In this document: one piece after another, positions 36,031-46,511 of the stretch
Position numbering within the stretch: position 1 is the stretch's first letter
Layout of the letters: each line of letters opens with the position of its first letter
Assembly (NCBI RefSeq): GCF_002994745.2
Contig: NC_037094.1
Span: 29,192,956-29,256,955, forward strand
Source of the DNA: Rosa chinensis
Taxonomy: Eukaryota > Streptophyta > Magnoliopsida > Rosales > Rosaceae
Length of the DNA stretch: 64,000 nucleotides
Reading direction: 5' to 3'
Notes under the pieces: generated by a model
Database searches by the model: none
Told to the model about the DNA's origin: nothing
Seen by the model: only the letters and a program-made list of their open reading frames with translations
Translations under genes and position numbers: made by a program

Positions 36031-37821
36031 TCACACTAATGTCCTTAGCCATCGATATAGTCGAAGAAGGGCAGCATCCAATATTGGGGACTTCTTCTCA
36101 AGGCCTATATCAGCAGCTACTCGATGAGCACACATTAGTCCTGAGAAGGATACAGCACTAACTCCTTGTCCTGGAAAGCAGCTATCACCAACACAGTAAA
36201 GGCCTTCTATGGCTGTTGTATTCAATGGCAGTCCCAATAAGCCCTTGGGAGTTCCGCATGGTATTGGTCCATAAGTGCCCTGTTCACGAGCCAGGTACCG
36301 CCTGTGTGTCTTAGGTGTTCCCACCTCCTTAAAAACGATGGATGACTTAAGCCCTGGAAATAGTATCTTTTCTAATCTGCTAATGATCACATCTGCCGTA
36401 AGCTCCTTCTTTGATTCATAGTCCTTTCGAGAGAGTCCCTCCCAGTCTTCAATGGAAGAGGTCGTAAATATGTGAAGAATATGGCGCCCTTCTGGAGCCA
36501 ACGATGAATCGAGAACAGTTGGAATACTTACGAATAAACTTCCATATGGCTCCTCTAACCTTGTCCAATCGTCCTCAAGCACAAAGTGGTGGCAATCTGT
36601 ATCTGGAGGCAGAGCCTCAGATTTAACACCCATGTGAATGGAAAGAAAAGATGGGGACTTAACATAAACTTTCTGAAATCTTTCCTCTTCTTTAGGAAGG
36701 TCGGCTTCTTTTAGCAGCTTTCCAAAGGTACTCCATCTTGTAGCATTTGATAATATGGCTTTGGCAAAAAATTCCCTCCTGTCTGAAAGCCTAACTCCTA
36801 CAGCTCTGCCCTGATCGACTATGATGCCAGTAACATTGGCCTTGTAAAGTATCTCACTGCCATGTTCCACCAGACCTTTTGCCAAGGACTTTGCAATTCC
36901 CCCAATACCACCAACAGGGTAGTTAATTCCGCCATAATGCCTTTCGCACATAACCATGCTCGCATTGATCATTGGTGTTTGCCAAGCCTTGACTGTGCTC
37001 ACAAGAAAACACTCGGCATCTATGAAAGACAACAGGTGGGGATCATGAATGTATTTACGAGCTATATCCCCAGCATTCTGAGGTAAATAATAGGCCAGTG
37101 TCAAGCATTCAAGAGGCTTCTGAAAGAACTGTTCAAAAAGATAGAGTGGCTCCTCAAGTGACTTGAGTTTGAATGAGTTCAGGGCATTGAAAATCTTCCA
37201 ACATTCACTAAAGAATTTTAGGATCCCATTCTTTTCATGGGGAAATTTAGCTGTAAGTTCTGAAATAAATTGACTGTATTCTCTGTGCACTCGAACAGAA
37301 AGATTATTGGGTAGATGGTAATGAACAGTAGTGGGATCAGGTATCACCTGCATCTCACAACCCACTGCTGCCAATGCTTGGGTTATCAAATTTAGATTGC
37401 CCTTATCGCCGAGACCAATCATGACAGAAGACCCGACATCAAATGTATAACCATCCCTCTCATAATAGCCAGAGCTCCCACCAGGAACCACATGCTTCTC
37501 TAAAACCAAAACCTTGGCACCCTTCACAGCCAACTGTGTGGCTGCAACCAACCCTCCAATTCCTGACCCTATAACAATGCCATCATAGTAATCCTTCCCA
37601 CCTGCTCTTCCATCACTCTCCACTTCTTTATCTACGCTCAATGTTGAACTAGACCTCACTACGAAGCTCCAATTTGTTGAATTCGAATATGTCAATCTAC
37701 TCCCTTGAATCAATTTGCTTTCTGAAACTCTGGTCCTCAGAGTGTAAAACCCTGAAGAAGAAACTATATGACTGGAAATCCGAGGACTAGGGTGAGTGAT
37801 GAGACACTGAGATCCTTGCAT
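36031..37821 (-). CDS. CRTISO: Carotenoid (prolycopene) isomerase, intronless
   Basis: A single uninterrupted frame of 596 aa from the ATG at 37821; the frame stays open a little upstream, but no ATG is available there. The first 70 or so residues are Ser/Arg-rich and look like a chloroplast transit peptide. The FAD-binding fold begins at GSGIGG (residues 85-90) and is followed by [15 protein letters not shown]. The C-terminal [22 protein letters not shown] closes the dinucleotide site. The enzyme turns poly-cis lycopene into all-trans lycopene in plastids. The sequence matches classical CRTISO closely, including [13 protein letters not shown], rather than the CRTISO-like group. As I recall, CRTISO genes in tomato and Arabidopsis have about a dozen introns; none is present here, so this is probably an expressed-copy retrogene with its frame intact. 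Confidence 0.93.
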   Translation of the reverse strand: MQGSQCLITHPSPRISSHIVSSSGFYTLRTRVSESKLIQGSRLTYSNSTNWSFVVRSSSTLSVDKEVESDGRAGGKDYYDGIVIGSGIGGLVAATQLAVKGAKVLVLEKHVVPGGSSGYYERDGYTFDVGSSVMIGLGDKGNLNLITQALAAVGCEMQVIPDPTTVHYHLPNNLSVRVHREYSQFISELTAKFPHEKNGILKFFSECWKIFNALNSFKLKSLEEPLYLFEQFFQKPLECLTLAYYLPQNAGDIARKYIHDPHLLSFIDAECFLVSTVKAWQTPMINASMVMCERHYGGINYPVGGIGGIAKSLAKGLVEHGSEILYKANVTGIIVDQGRAVGVRLSDRREFFAKAILSNATRWSTFGKLLKEADLPKEEERFQKVYVKSPSFLSIHMGVKSEALPPDTDCHHFVLEDDWTRLEEPYGSLFVSIPTVLDSSLAPEGRHILHIFTTSSIEDWEGLSRKDYESKKELTADVIISRLEKILFPGLKSSIVFKEVGTPKTHRRYLAREQGTYGPIPCGTPKGLLGLPLNTTAIEGLYCVGDSCFPGQGVSAVSFSGLMCAHRVAADIGLEKKSPILDAALLRLYRWLRTLV

Positions 37822-39411
37822 GGCAGCTGTACGTTGAACTGAATCCAATTTGGGGCGTGGAAAGTGAATTGGGAAGGAGCTTTTCCTTTAATTTGGATTT
37901 GAGTTTTGCAGGAGTAAAGGAAATTCATGCTTTTGGTGTTGATCAAGTATAATGGTGATTTGTTGGTGAGTTCGCTTAATAATTCCTCAAGAACATGAGA
38001 CAAGACGTTTCTGTTTCTCAGGTTGACACAAGCTTTGCATGAGTGAGGGAGTCGCTGTGAAAGTAATAATTTTAGTTTGCATGTTATGGTGGTTCCACGA
38101 CATGACCAAAATGATGGGTTTTGTGGCTTCACTTGTTTTGGTTGTTTTTTTTTTCTTTTTCTTTTTTTCTTTTTTTGGGGTTGGTGCAGTTGATTGAGTT
38201 GAGAATCAGGGTAAGCAAAGTTAGCTAAATAATGGGTTTGACGTCATGTTTAAGGTATCGATCAGAATAAGCAACACCTAGCTAGCTGTAGTTTTGACTT
38301 GCTAAAAAACTGATTGATTTGGGGTACCGTAAATTCTTCTAGTTGTTGACTGAGCAGGAGAAGATGGACTAGGGTTGCTCACGAACCTGTGATTATCTCA
38401 GTATATATAAATAGACGACCAGAGAATTAAACTGTCAAATCTGTCATTAATCTTTCAAAAAAAAAAAAAAAAGAATTGTGTCACTAGATATCAGGTAACT
38501 CATGTAACTCATAATTCCCAAGAAAGACAGACAGATTCATATGGAAATGATGACATAACTGTAAATTACGAAACGCCATTTGCACTTCTTGAGTCTTTGG
38601 ATGAGTGATCAGTATTGAAAAGTGTGAGATGTGAGGCATGCTCATGTGACATGCCATGAAGCTTGATGCTTCTAAGGAGATTTCAGACCATGTTCTCATC
38701 AATGAAATAGGAAACTTCCCAGAGACCATTTGGAAATTGATTAAGCCAAGCACAATTAGCCACAACTCAAACAAAAGGAGTCTCTTCTGTAAATAACACC
38801 GGACAATTTAGCAATACTAGGTGATATCATCAAAAGGAATGAGAAAAGTACGAGCATTTAGGAAATGACACGAACCTTAGCATTGGAGTATTTACCAAGG
38901 TCTGATATTATCAAACTTACCAACAATGATCCAAGGATTCAACAGGCCGGGCAAGTTTCATATCACTATATATGTTCCTGCAATTCCCTTTGGATCATAA
39001 AAGGAAGAGCGACAAACCAAATACTTGAAGAGCGAAAATTAGAAACTAAACAGCGGATAACACAAACTTGAGGCAAAACAGTACTGATATTAATATGTCT
39101 GGATTTCCAAAATAACAACAGGCCACCTTGTTCCCTAGAAGGAACACAAAACTGTAATCCAAAAAAGGCTGTATATGCAGAAGCCTGGTTCTCATTGTAT
39201 CTAACAAGAACAAACTTGAAATAAAGCCTGAATAAAGAAACTGAGTCCCGAACTGCTCCATTCAAAGAGGAGTTGTAAATCCAGAATTAAACATTGTTCT
39301 TAAAATAAAGCCTGAATAAAGAAACTGAGTCCCGAACTGCCCCATTCAAATAGGAGTTGTAAAGCAAAATATAGTCCCAAAAGTTGATAGACTTGAGCTG
39401 ACATATCAATT
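37822..39411. other. Intergenic region between CRTISO and SGS3
   Basis: It holds the 5' flank of CRTISO and the 3' flank of SGS3, both minus-strand genes. There is a pyrimidine-rich run at about 38144-38176 and no supported gene in 38200-39200. Confidence 0.4.
39227..39367 (+). repeat. Two direct copies of a ~55-bp segment, 84-bp period
   Basis: The passage cctgaataaagaaactgagt and about 35 more bases occurs at 39227 and again at 39311 with two or three differences. It lies just past the 3' end of the SGS3 frame and may mark a rearrangement there. Confidence 0.8.
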
Positions 39412-40893
39412 TTAGGTACGAGATAGCATATCTTTGTAAAATTCCTCCTGGAGATCCATCTCTTCTTTGTTTTGTTCATAGTGCATTTTGGTCCTCTCTT
39501 TCAAAAGGTGATTTTCCTCCTGTATCTTCTGCATCTTGTCATTTACTATACGAAGAGTTTCTTCTAGAGCTTGGCTGTGTCTCTCTTCTTTCGCAACCCT
39601 GGTCTTCATATAGGAAGCCTGTTGGCTGTCCTCACTCATTTTCCTCAGGGGGTGGAGGACCATCTCCTGGTAGGACCTCATCTCAAATTTCAGCTTCAGC
39701 TTCTCTTCCGAGTGCTGGTTGAATATATCCAAGTCTTGTTTCATTGGCATGAAACCATAAAGCTGTCGTTTACCACCTGGACGAAACAGCACAGGGCTAC
39801 GATCCCAAGCATCTCTGCCCAAACCTTGCTCAGCAAAATGCCTATGCAGCCGTGCAGCCTCAAAGTAACCCATTGCTGATGGCTCAAAGATCAAAGTGCT
39901 AATCCCACAGTGTCCTTGGGGGCCATAGGAGTGTTTACCCTTCTGAGCAGGATAAGAGCTGAAGCAGAGTAAAAGCTCCTCATTGCCCATACCCAGCCAT
40001 TTGTCATTCTCATCTTTTTCAAGTCTGGTATTCATGATGAATACCATTGGAGGCCAGATAATTTTGTGATTACTTTCCTCTTCTTTCAATCCTACCCATT
40101 TACCAAAGACCACACCTGCTGGTATAGCACTTGTACCCCGCACCTTCAACTCTGCTTCCAGAAGTTGTGCAAGCTGCCGGTGAAGCTTCACCCTCTTTGA
40201 TCCTTTTGTTTCCGCATGTCTGATCAATGGCTGCATGCCTTGATACCAGTCAATGGCACCAGGACCCCCTTTGCAAGCAGGACAGTGCCGCTGCCGTGTA
40301 GGATCATTTATCTCCTCCACGCTTAACTTCTCCAACTCGTCGAAGAAATCCTTGAACCACTTGCTATTCTTTTGAGTGCCTTGACTCATTTGACTAGAGT
40401 CTGAATCATCACTGAAAATGTCGTCGTCATCATCATCAAGGTCACTCAATGCATCAGACTCATCATCGTCATCAGCAGGATGAGCTGCAGCAGGAGGCAC
40501 ATATCTGTCATTGTTCCCGGCCTTTGACTTCCAATTCCACCCATTGTGCAGTGGAGGGGTAATCACTTGTTGAGGGGTACTATTAGACAGTGGCCTTGAG
40601 TTTCCTCTTCCAGCTGGTTTCCACAGATTATCAGCTTGTGATCCTCCTGTACCACTCCACACATTGAGCTTTTGGACATCTTGGTGCACCCATGCCTTTG
40701 GGTTAGACTTTTGAGCACCCTTTGCAGCACTGCTTCCAGTCCTGTTCTTTGTTTTCTTTCCAACTTCTTCCCACCCTCCATTACCTTCTTCCGAACCCAG
40801 GCAAAGATCCGCTACACCTTGGCTCAGCTGCTGACTGTTTGCTTCAAAGACTTGCTTGCCTCTCCCATTTCCGTTTGCTCTTCCCGAACTCAT
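39412..40893 (-). CDS. SGS3: SGS3-like RNA-silencing factor, C-terminally short
   Basis: One open exon of 493 aa from the ATG at 40893. Residues 1-200 are low-complexity, with an acidic stretch at 141-165. A zf-XS finger uses Cys204, Cys207, His226 and His238. An XS domain spans about 260-410 (VVFGKWVGL, YGPQGHCGISTLIFE, ARLHRHFAEQGLGRDAW). A coiled coil covers about 430-488. SGS3 binds and protects cleaved RNA and works with RDR6 to make double-stranded RNA in trans-acting siRNA and antiviral silencing, in cytoplasmic granules. Known SGS3 proteins run to about 600-640 aa, with another hundred or so coiled-coil residues. Here the similarity stops after EEFYKD, then five unrelated residues and TAA. 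I find no later exon within 1 kb, so the copy is either truncated or uses a splice I cannot see. Confidence 0.88.
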   Translation of the reverse strand: MSSGRANGNGRGKQVFEANSQQLSQGVADLCLGSEEGNGGWEEVGKKTKNRTGSSAAKGAQKSNPKAWVHQDVQKLNVWSGTGGSQADNLWKPAGRGNSRPLSNSTPQQVITPPLHNGWNWKSKAGNNDRYVPPAAAHPADDDDESDALSDLDDDDDDIFSDDSDSSQMSQGTQKNSKWFKDFFDELEKLSVEEINDPTRQRHCPACKGGPGAIDWYQGMQPLIRHAETKGSKRVKLHRQLAQLLEAELKVRGTSAIPAGVVFGKWVGLKEEESNHKIIWPPMVFIMNTRLEKDENDKWLGMGNEELLLCFSSYPAQKGKHSYGPQGHCGISTLIFEPSAMGYFEAARLHRHFAEQGLGRDAWDRSPVLFRPGGKRQLYGFMPMKQDLDIFNQHSEEKLKLKFEMRSYQEMVLHPLRKMSEDSQQASYMKTRVAKEERHSQALEETLRIVNDKMQKIQEENHLLKERTKMHYEQNKEEMDLQEEFYKDMLSRT

Positions 40894-41830
40894 CTTCGAA
40901 TCTCAATTCAGCAAGTTTTCTTTCACAGTTGGAAAGAGGTACCTATCACAAGTGCCCATTAAAACTCAAATTCCAAAACAGAAACACTTGACAAGCTATA
41001 TAGATAGTATGAATGAAATCCCATAGAAAATCAACATTATCCACAAACTTCTGAACACTCGATTCACAAAACAAAAAATTAATACCAATAGATAAGTCAG
41101 CATTCTCCATCAACCTCTGTAATACCCATTTCACATATAACAAAGACAAGATTTATGCAAGACCCATAAAACCATTGAACAAAACATATGAAAAAAAAAA
41201 ATCACCCACTTTTCTAAATCTAAACTATCAAGCTTTCATTCTCATCCATTATCCGGGACATATACTCATAAACCCATTCAACAAAACCCATAGAACAATC
41301 ACCACTCTTGATAAACCTCTGCAACACCCATTACACATATCATAAACGACACAAAATCTCTGCAAGACCAAGACCCAGAAAAGCCATTAAACAAAATAAA
41401 TGAAATACAAAAGCACCGACCTTTCTAAATCCAAAAAACCCAAGCTTTCATTCCATCAATATCCAGGGTTATCATAAACCCATAAATCCATTCAACAAAT
41501 AGAAACAAAGCACAAAACTTTACACAAACCAAAAGCCGGCACATACCCACAATATCCAAAACCCCAAATAACACCACCATTTCCAAATGCCATGAACACA
41601 ATCATCGGAACCAGAAAGAGAAAACAACCCAAAACAAACAAGCATGTATGGTGGTGAACCAAAACGGCGGTGAGATTAAAAGAATCAGAAAATGATGATG
41701 GGTCCAATGCTGTTGTTATCTACCTCAACGTCAAGACTGTTGTTGATCGATTTCGTAATGGGAGGACTGGTTTTGATGAATCACCTTCCTCGTCTTCCTC
41801 AAGGTGACAGCTACAGAGGCAGAGGCAGAT
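40894..41830 (-). other. SGS3 leader with probable 5' UTR intron
   Basis: On the minus strand a leader exon ends at 41724 (gttgag followed by gtagat). An acceptor (gatag) at 40943-40944 lies about 50 bases before the ATG, so an intron of about 780 bp in the 5' UTR is likely. This argues that the gene stands in its native setting rather than being a retrocopy. Confidence 0.5.
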
Positions 41831-42987
41831 TCTGTGCCTGTGAGCTCAGTCCCTTCATGTTGTAATGGTGTGGTGTCATTTGTCACATTATATAGTGACT
41901 AGTCAGTGTGTGGTATTTTCTTATTTGTCAATTATACCCTTGAGAAATATGTTTTTAATAAATTACCTACCATATATAATTTTTGGTCGGATATTTCATA
42001 CCATATATAGTTTCTAATTATCTCTCAAATTAGTAAAAAAAAACATAAAGAGGGAATGATTGTTTCTGTATTTATTTCCAAGGTAAGATGAAACGTTGCA
42101 GGTATAGATTTTCCGTTTTAGTAAATTATCAAAAAGGTTGTATTTTGTTTCTAGATTTGTTTAATATCACAAGGTATAAAATTACAAAAGATTTAAAAGG
42201 GGTATGGTACTTTTTTTTAACTCATTAGCTCTGCCGTGGTTTGAGGAAGCCTAGGGTTTAGGGTTCATTGTGTGCACTGTGCGGTCTTCCACTTATTAAG
42301 GTTCATTTTTCAATAAATTGATTCAAAGATAAAAAGATACTATGTTCTTTGTTTTTAAGAGAACGACAAGTTTATTCCCTCACTCCTCTGAGTCATGTCA
42401 AAAGACAAACTAACCAGAAGAGACTCTCTAAATAAAATCACATGTGACTACAAGTCATATATAGAACAAGCAGTAAATGTAAAACATAGATGCTGCAATC
42501 ATTAAAAAGTAAATGAGCTCATGACTTATAACTTGCTGCTAATCTTTTATATGTCATAACTCATAAGGATCAATGCCAATGAATTCGAAGCCGGATCGAA
42601 CAACAGTTTTTTCACGACTAAAGAAGAGAGTCAAACAAAAAATAAACTGTTTTATCTCTTACTTGCATTAATTATTACTTGTATTTTTAATTATTTGGTG
42701 TTAAGATAATAAGGGATTTGTTTTGGTTGTGGATGGCGGGTTGGAGAAAGGAAGAGAAGATGGGACGAGAAAGAAAAAGGAGAGGAGAAGAAAAGAAAGA
42801 AAAAGGAGAAGAAGAGAGCAGGGGGGACGAAGAGAAGAACAGAATGAAAAAGAAAAGGAGAGGGGAGAGAATTAAGAAGAGAGGGAAATGGAGAGATTTG
42901 CATACTCACTTTGACAGGCAACACTGCCAATCCAGGTCCCATATAAAGGAGTACCGTACTCATACTTGTCTAAAAGGGCCGACCTAA
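41831..42987. other. Intergenic region with purine tract
   Basis: No supported gene. At 42729-42897 the plus strand is almost pure A/G (ggaaaggaagagaagatggg and onward). The segment at 42985-43010 begins taaggccatctccagc, a possible Harbinger-type MITE end. Confidence 0.5.
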
Positions 42988-43169
42988 GGCCATCTCCAGC
43001 TATGGCCTCCTCGGGGTTAAATCTAAGCCCCCAATAATTAGTATTCATTCAAATAATAAGTGTTATAATTTATAGAAAATTACACACAAGTGATCTTTTG
43101 AAACTTTAATTAGTCATAAGACTACTTAATTTTTCTTGTACACATAAGGCCACTTATATTCACAAATGA

Positions 43170-44244
43170 GGTAAAAGTTCTTCTTTCCAGGATTATGTCT
43201 CTCCCTCTGACTCTCTCACTAGAGAATGTCCATTGGCGGCTATCTAACGCTAGTGCCGGCGGTAAACCTACGATCGGAAAGGTGAGATTTTCTCTTCTCT
43301 CTGATCGCTCTTCCGGGGAAGGCGGTGGACTTCGGCTTCATCGAGTCTTTGCGTTTGTTGCATATGGTCATCTTTTGGTGCCCGGAGGCGCCTTTGCCTT
43401 ATGGCCGGGGGGATCTCTCGGTGGTGGTGCTCTGATGGCGGCTGCAACGGTGGTGCGGCATGGTTTCGAGTCTGGCAGCGATGTGGCTTTTTCTAGGCTA
43501 CTCGTTGATGGTGGAAGGAATGAGAGCGAGCTTTTTGGCTGTTTCCTGTTTCTTCCCACGTAGTTCGAACCGGGTGAATTGGATCTGGTTTTGGTACTGT
43601 TCGTCGATGCTATCCGAGTTGCGGAGGATGGTGGCAATGTGGTGACTGGTCTAGACGATTGGCTGGGAGCGATGGGATCGGTGATGGTCGTAGCAGCGTC
43701 GGCGGTCTTGATGCTGTTGGTCGTTTGTAGCGGCGGCAATGACTGTGGCGGTGGCGGCAGTGCTAACGGTGTTCCCGATAAGTGGGACGGCTGCTTTGAT
43801 GCTAGGGTTTCATGGGAGAAGAGTGGTTGGGTTCCACACAAGTTGTTGGGCCTGGGGTGGATTCTTTTGGATCCCGGGTTTTCAGTTTTTATTGTCAGTC
43901 TTATTTTCATATTGGGCTTTCATAAGGTGGAGACTGCTGGTTCTTATTTGGTTGCGGATGTGACTGCCTCGTCCAATTTTATTAGTTCTGCTTGAGTGAG
44001 AAAGATCGACAAGAGAAAGAACTGCTTCTTAGGTATTTTATTTTTTCTTGGGTAGTTTCTTCTTTTGTATTTGCGCTTAATCCTAAAAGGTGGGTGTGCT
44101 AGGGGTGTGCGTAGTTATATGCTCGAGTGGGAGTGTACTTTGATGTGTACTCTATGTGATGGCTTTTTCTGACTGCCTTTATGGGCAAGTCATCATTGTA
44201 CTGCTTGCTGAATTGCATAATGGATGACCTTTTCAACTCAAAAA
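43170..44244 (+). mobile_element. 5'-truncated LINE insertion with 14-bp TSD
   Basis: The direct repeats atattcacaaatga at 43156-43169 and 44245-44258 flank a 1075-bp insert whose 3' end is gtactgcttgctgaatt...ggatgacc and a short A-run. The open frames inside (43195-43563, 43579-43995) are GC-rich 3' non-coding text without reverse transcriptase motifs. It inserted into MULE element A just inside its left end. Confidence 0.85.
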
Positions 44245-44258
44245 ATATTCACAAATGA

Positions 44259-46502
44259 TTTCATTCTTGACAATTTTACCCTCCACTTAAGAAACCAAAT
44301 TTTATTAACCTTACATCGATCCCAAATCTCTCTCTCTCTCTCTCTCTACCGGATCATAGTTTCTCTCTCCTCGACCACAGATATTCATGTCTTTGGTCTC
44401 CGCCTCCGATTCCGGCGACCACCGGCTTGGCGCTCTCTCTCTCCTCGATCACAAATCACGTCTTGGTCTCCACTTCCAATTTCGTAGATCACCGGCACGG
44501 TGCTTTCTCTCTCACACTCTCTCCTCGATCACAGATCTTCACGGCACCGGCATGATGGTTCATCGAGAAAATGGTGAATGCGATGCTTCGATCTGGTGCA
44601 CTCCGAACCGCCCTGCACGGTGGCTCTTGGTCCTCTGCTTCGTCTAAGCGGCCCTTCTCCTCCATCGCCGGCCACAACCATGCTTGTAATTTCCAATATC
44701 TCTCTCTCTCTCTCTGTCCCTTTCTCTAATAGTCACAGCTTCACGCGCACATATACATGCTCATTTGAATTTGATATTGGGTGAGTTTGATGTTATTTGT
44801 ATTTTGTGAATCTCAGTTAAATTTTTGTCTGGAGCTATGAGGCATATTAGGGTTTTCTCTCCAATTTGTTTGATACGCATAGAGTGAGAATGTTGGATAA
44901 TTATAATTAAATTTGGGGATCCTATCGACACATTGATTGGAAGTCTAGACTATGATAGAATTGAAAACTCTTTTCTCTGTTTACTGCATTATTTGAATTG
45001 GTTCTGTTCTATTGTAATCATTAGGATACAGATGCTTTTGATGGTTACTATCTTATTTGCTAATTGTGATGAATGATTTTCTTGTCAAATGACTATTGCA
45101 ATTGCCATCGAGGATGTGAGAAGGGATTGAAAGCTTTGACCGGGCATAGCAATCTAGTACAATTTTATGATGCATTCGAAGACCATAATAATGTCTAAGT
45201 AGTTATGGAGTATTTCAGTAAGAAAAAGCCTCAAGCCTATTGCAAACCACCGGTTGTTGTTAAGCCGAACTGGAATCCCAGAGGCAAGCCTTGTTCAAGC
45301 AAAGTCAGATCAAGTTTTGGGAGAAAATGTGTTTGTTTTGTTTTTAAATTATCAAATTGTGTTGAATTTGTAGATAAGGAGCAGATGAGGATAGTGAAGG
45401 AGGCATTGCACTTGTCTACGGTTCCCTCTAGTGTTGCGTGCCGCGAAGTGGAGCAGAAGAGGGTTCTAAAGTTCTGCAAGTCATGCATAGAGCAAGAGAA
45501 GGCTCATGGATACAGTTTTTGTATTACAATTTGGTAATTCCTATGGATTTTACGGCTTACTCTAGTGAATGATGCTCATGGATACAAGTTATGTTGATGG
45601 ATTATGATATGTGCAATACATGCAAGGTTGAGCATTTTGCGCCTTCGACATTGTAAATTTATGGTTGTTTTAATGTTTCATAGTAGTTTTTGTGTTGGTT
45701 GGTAATAGCTTTTTCAGTCAGTGATAGTAGCTTCGTTAGTCTCTGGTAGTAGTTTTTTCAATCTTGTGAATAGATTTTGTTTTGCGTGGTACTAGTTTTT
45801 GGTGTTGCTGTGAGTAGCTTTTAGTGATGGTTAAATTAGCTTTTGGTGTTGGTGAGAGTAGCTTTTTTGATATTGATGATAGTGTTTTTTGTTGCTGGTG
45901 ACAGTAGTTTTTGTTTCTGGTGACAGTAGTTTTTGTTGCTGGTGAGAGTAACTTTTGTTTCTAATGTTGGTGACAGTAGTTTTTTGTTGTTGGTGAGAGT
46001 AGCGTTTAGTGTTGCTGTGAGTAATTTTTGTTGCTGGTGACAGTAACTTTTGTTGCTGATGACAGTAGTTTTTGTGACCTCGTCGAAGAACTCATCAGAG
46101 TAACTTTTGTTGCTGGTGACAGTAATATTTGTTGTTGGTGGGAGTAGCTTTTAGTGTTAGTGACGGTAGCTTTTGTGACCTCACATAAGATCGTCAGAAA
46201 TTTCATCAGAGTAGCTTTTGTGACCTTATATAAGATCGCCGGAAATTTCATCATAGTACCTTTTGTTGCTGGTGACAGTAGCTTTTGTGACCTCACCGGA
46301 AATTTCATCAGAGTAGCTTTTGTTGCTAGCGACAGTAGATTTTGTGGTCGCCGGAGTTCGCGGGAAGTTGGTCAGAGGTCTACCGCAGTTTGCCGGAGGT
46401 CTGCCGGAGACCCGCCGGAGTTGACTGGAGACCTCGCCGGAGAGGAGAGAGAGAATGAATGTTGATTTTGTACTCTTGTGGCATTTATGTAAATATATTA
46501 GT
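44259..46502. repeat. Interior of MULE A: gene-like leader and GTAGCTTTTGTTG repeat
   Basis: 44320-44800 is CT-rich with patches resembling a 5' UTR and start of a gene. An open frame at 45205-45537 contains the phrase FCKSCIEQEKAHGYSFC but I do not recognise a family. From about 45680 to 46360 a degenerate tandem repeat built on gtagcttttgttgctggtga occurs perhaps twenty times. A CCGGAG-rich block follows at 46360-46450. Confidence 0.5.
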
Positions 46503-46511
46503 TTTTAATAT

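Noticed and set aside
37822..37848. Upstream extension of the CRTISO frame by nine codons
   Set aside because: The extension would need a TTG start; the first ATG in frame is at 37821 and gives the usual length.
37764..38132. 122-codon minus-strand frame overlapping the start of CRTISO
   Set aside because: It overlaps the CRTISO N-terminus in another frame and resembles leader sequence; no motif is seen.
39412..40893. SGS3 as a processed retrocopy
   Set aside because: A probable 5' UTR intron and native leader upstream argue for an original locus; the single coding exon alone is not enough evidence.
43195..43995. Open frames with Gly/Ala-rich translations
   Set aside because: They lie within the 3' part of a 5'-truncated LINE insertion bounded by a 14-bp duplication and show no domain.
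46006..46308. Minus-strand frame of 100 codons with Lys/Thr repeats
   Set aside because: It is a translation of the degenerate gtagcttttgttg repeat.
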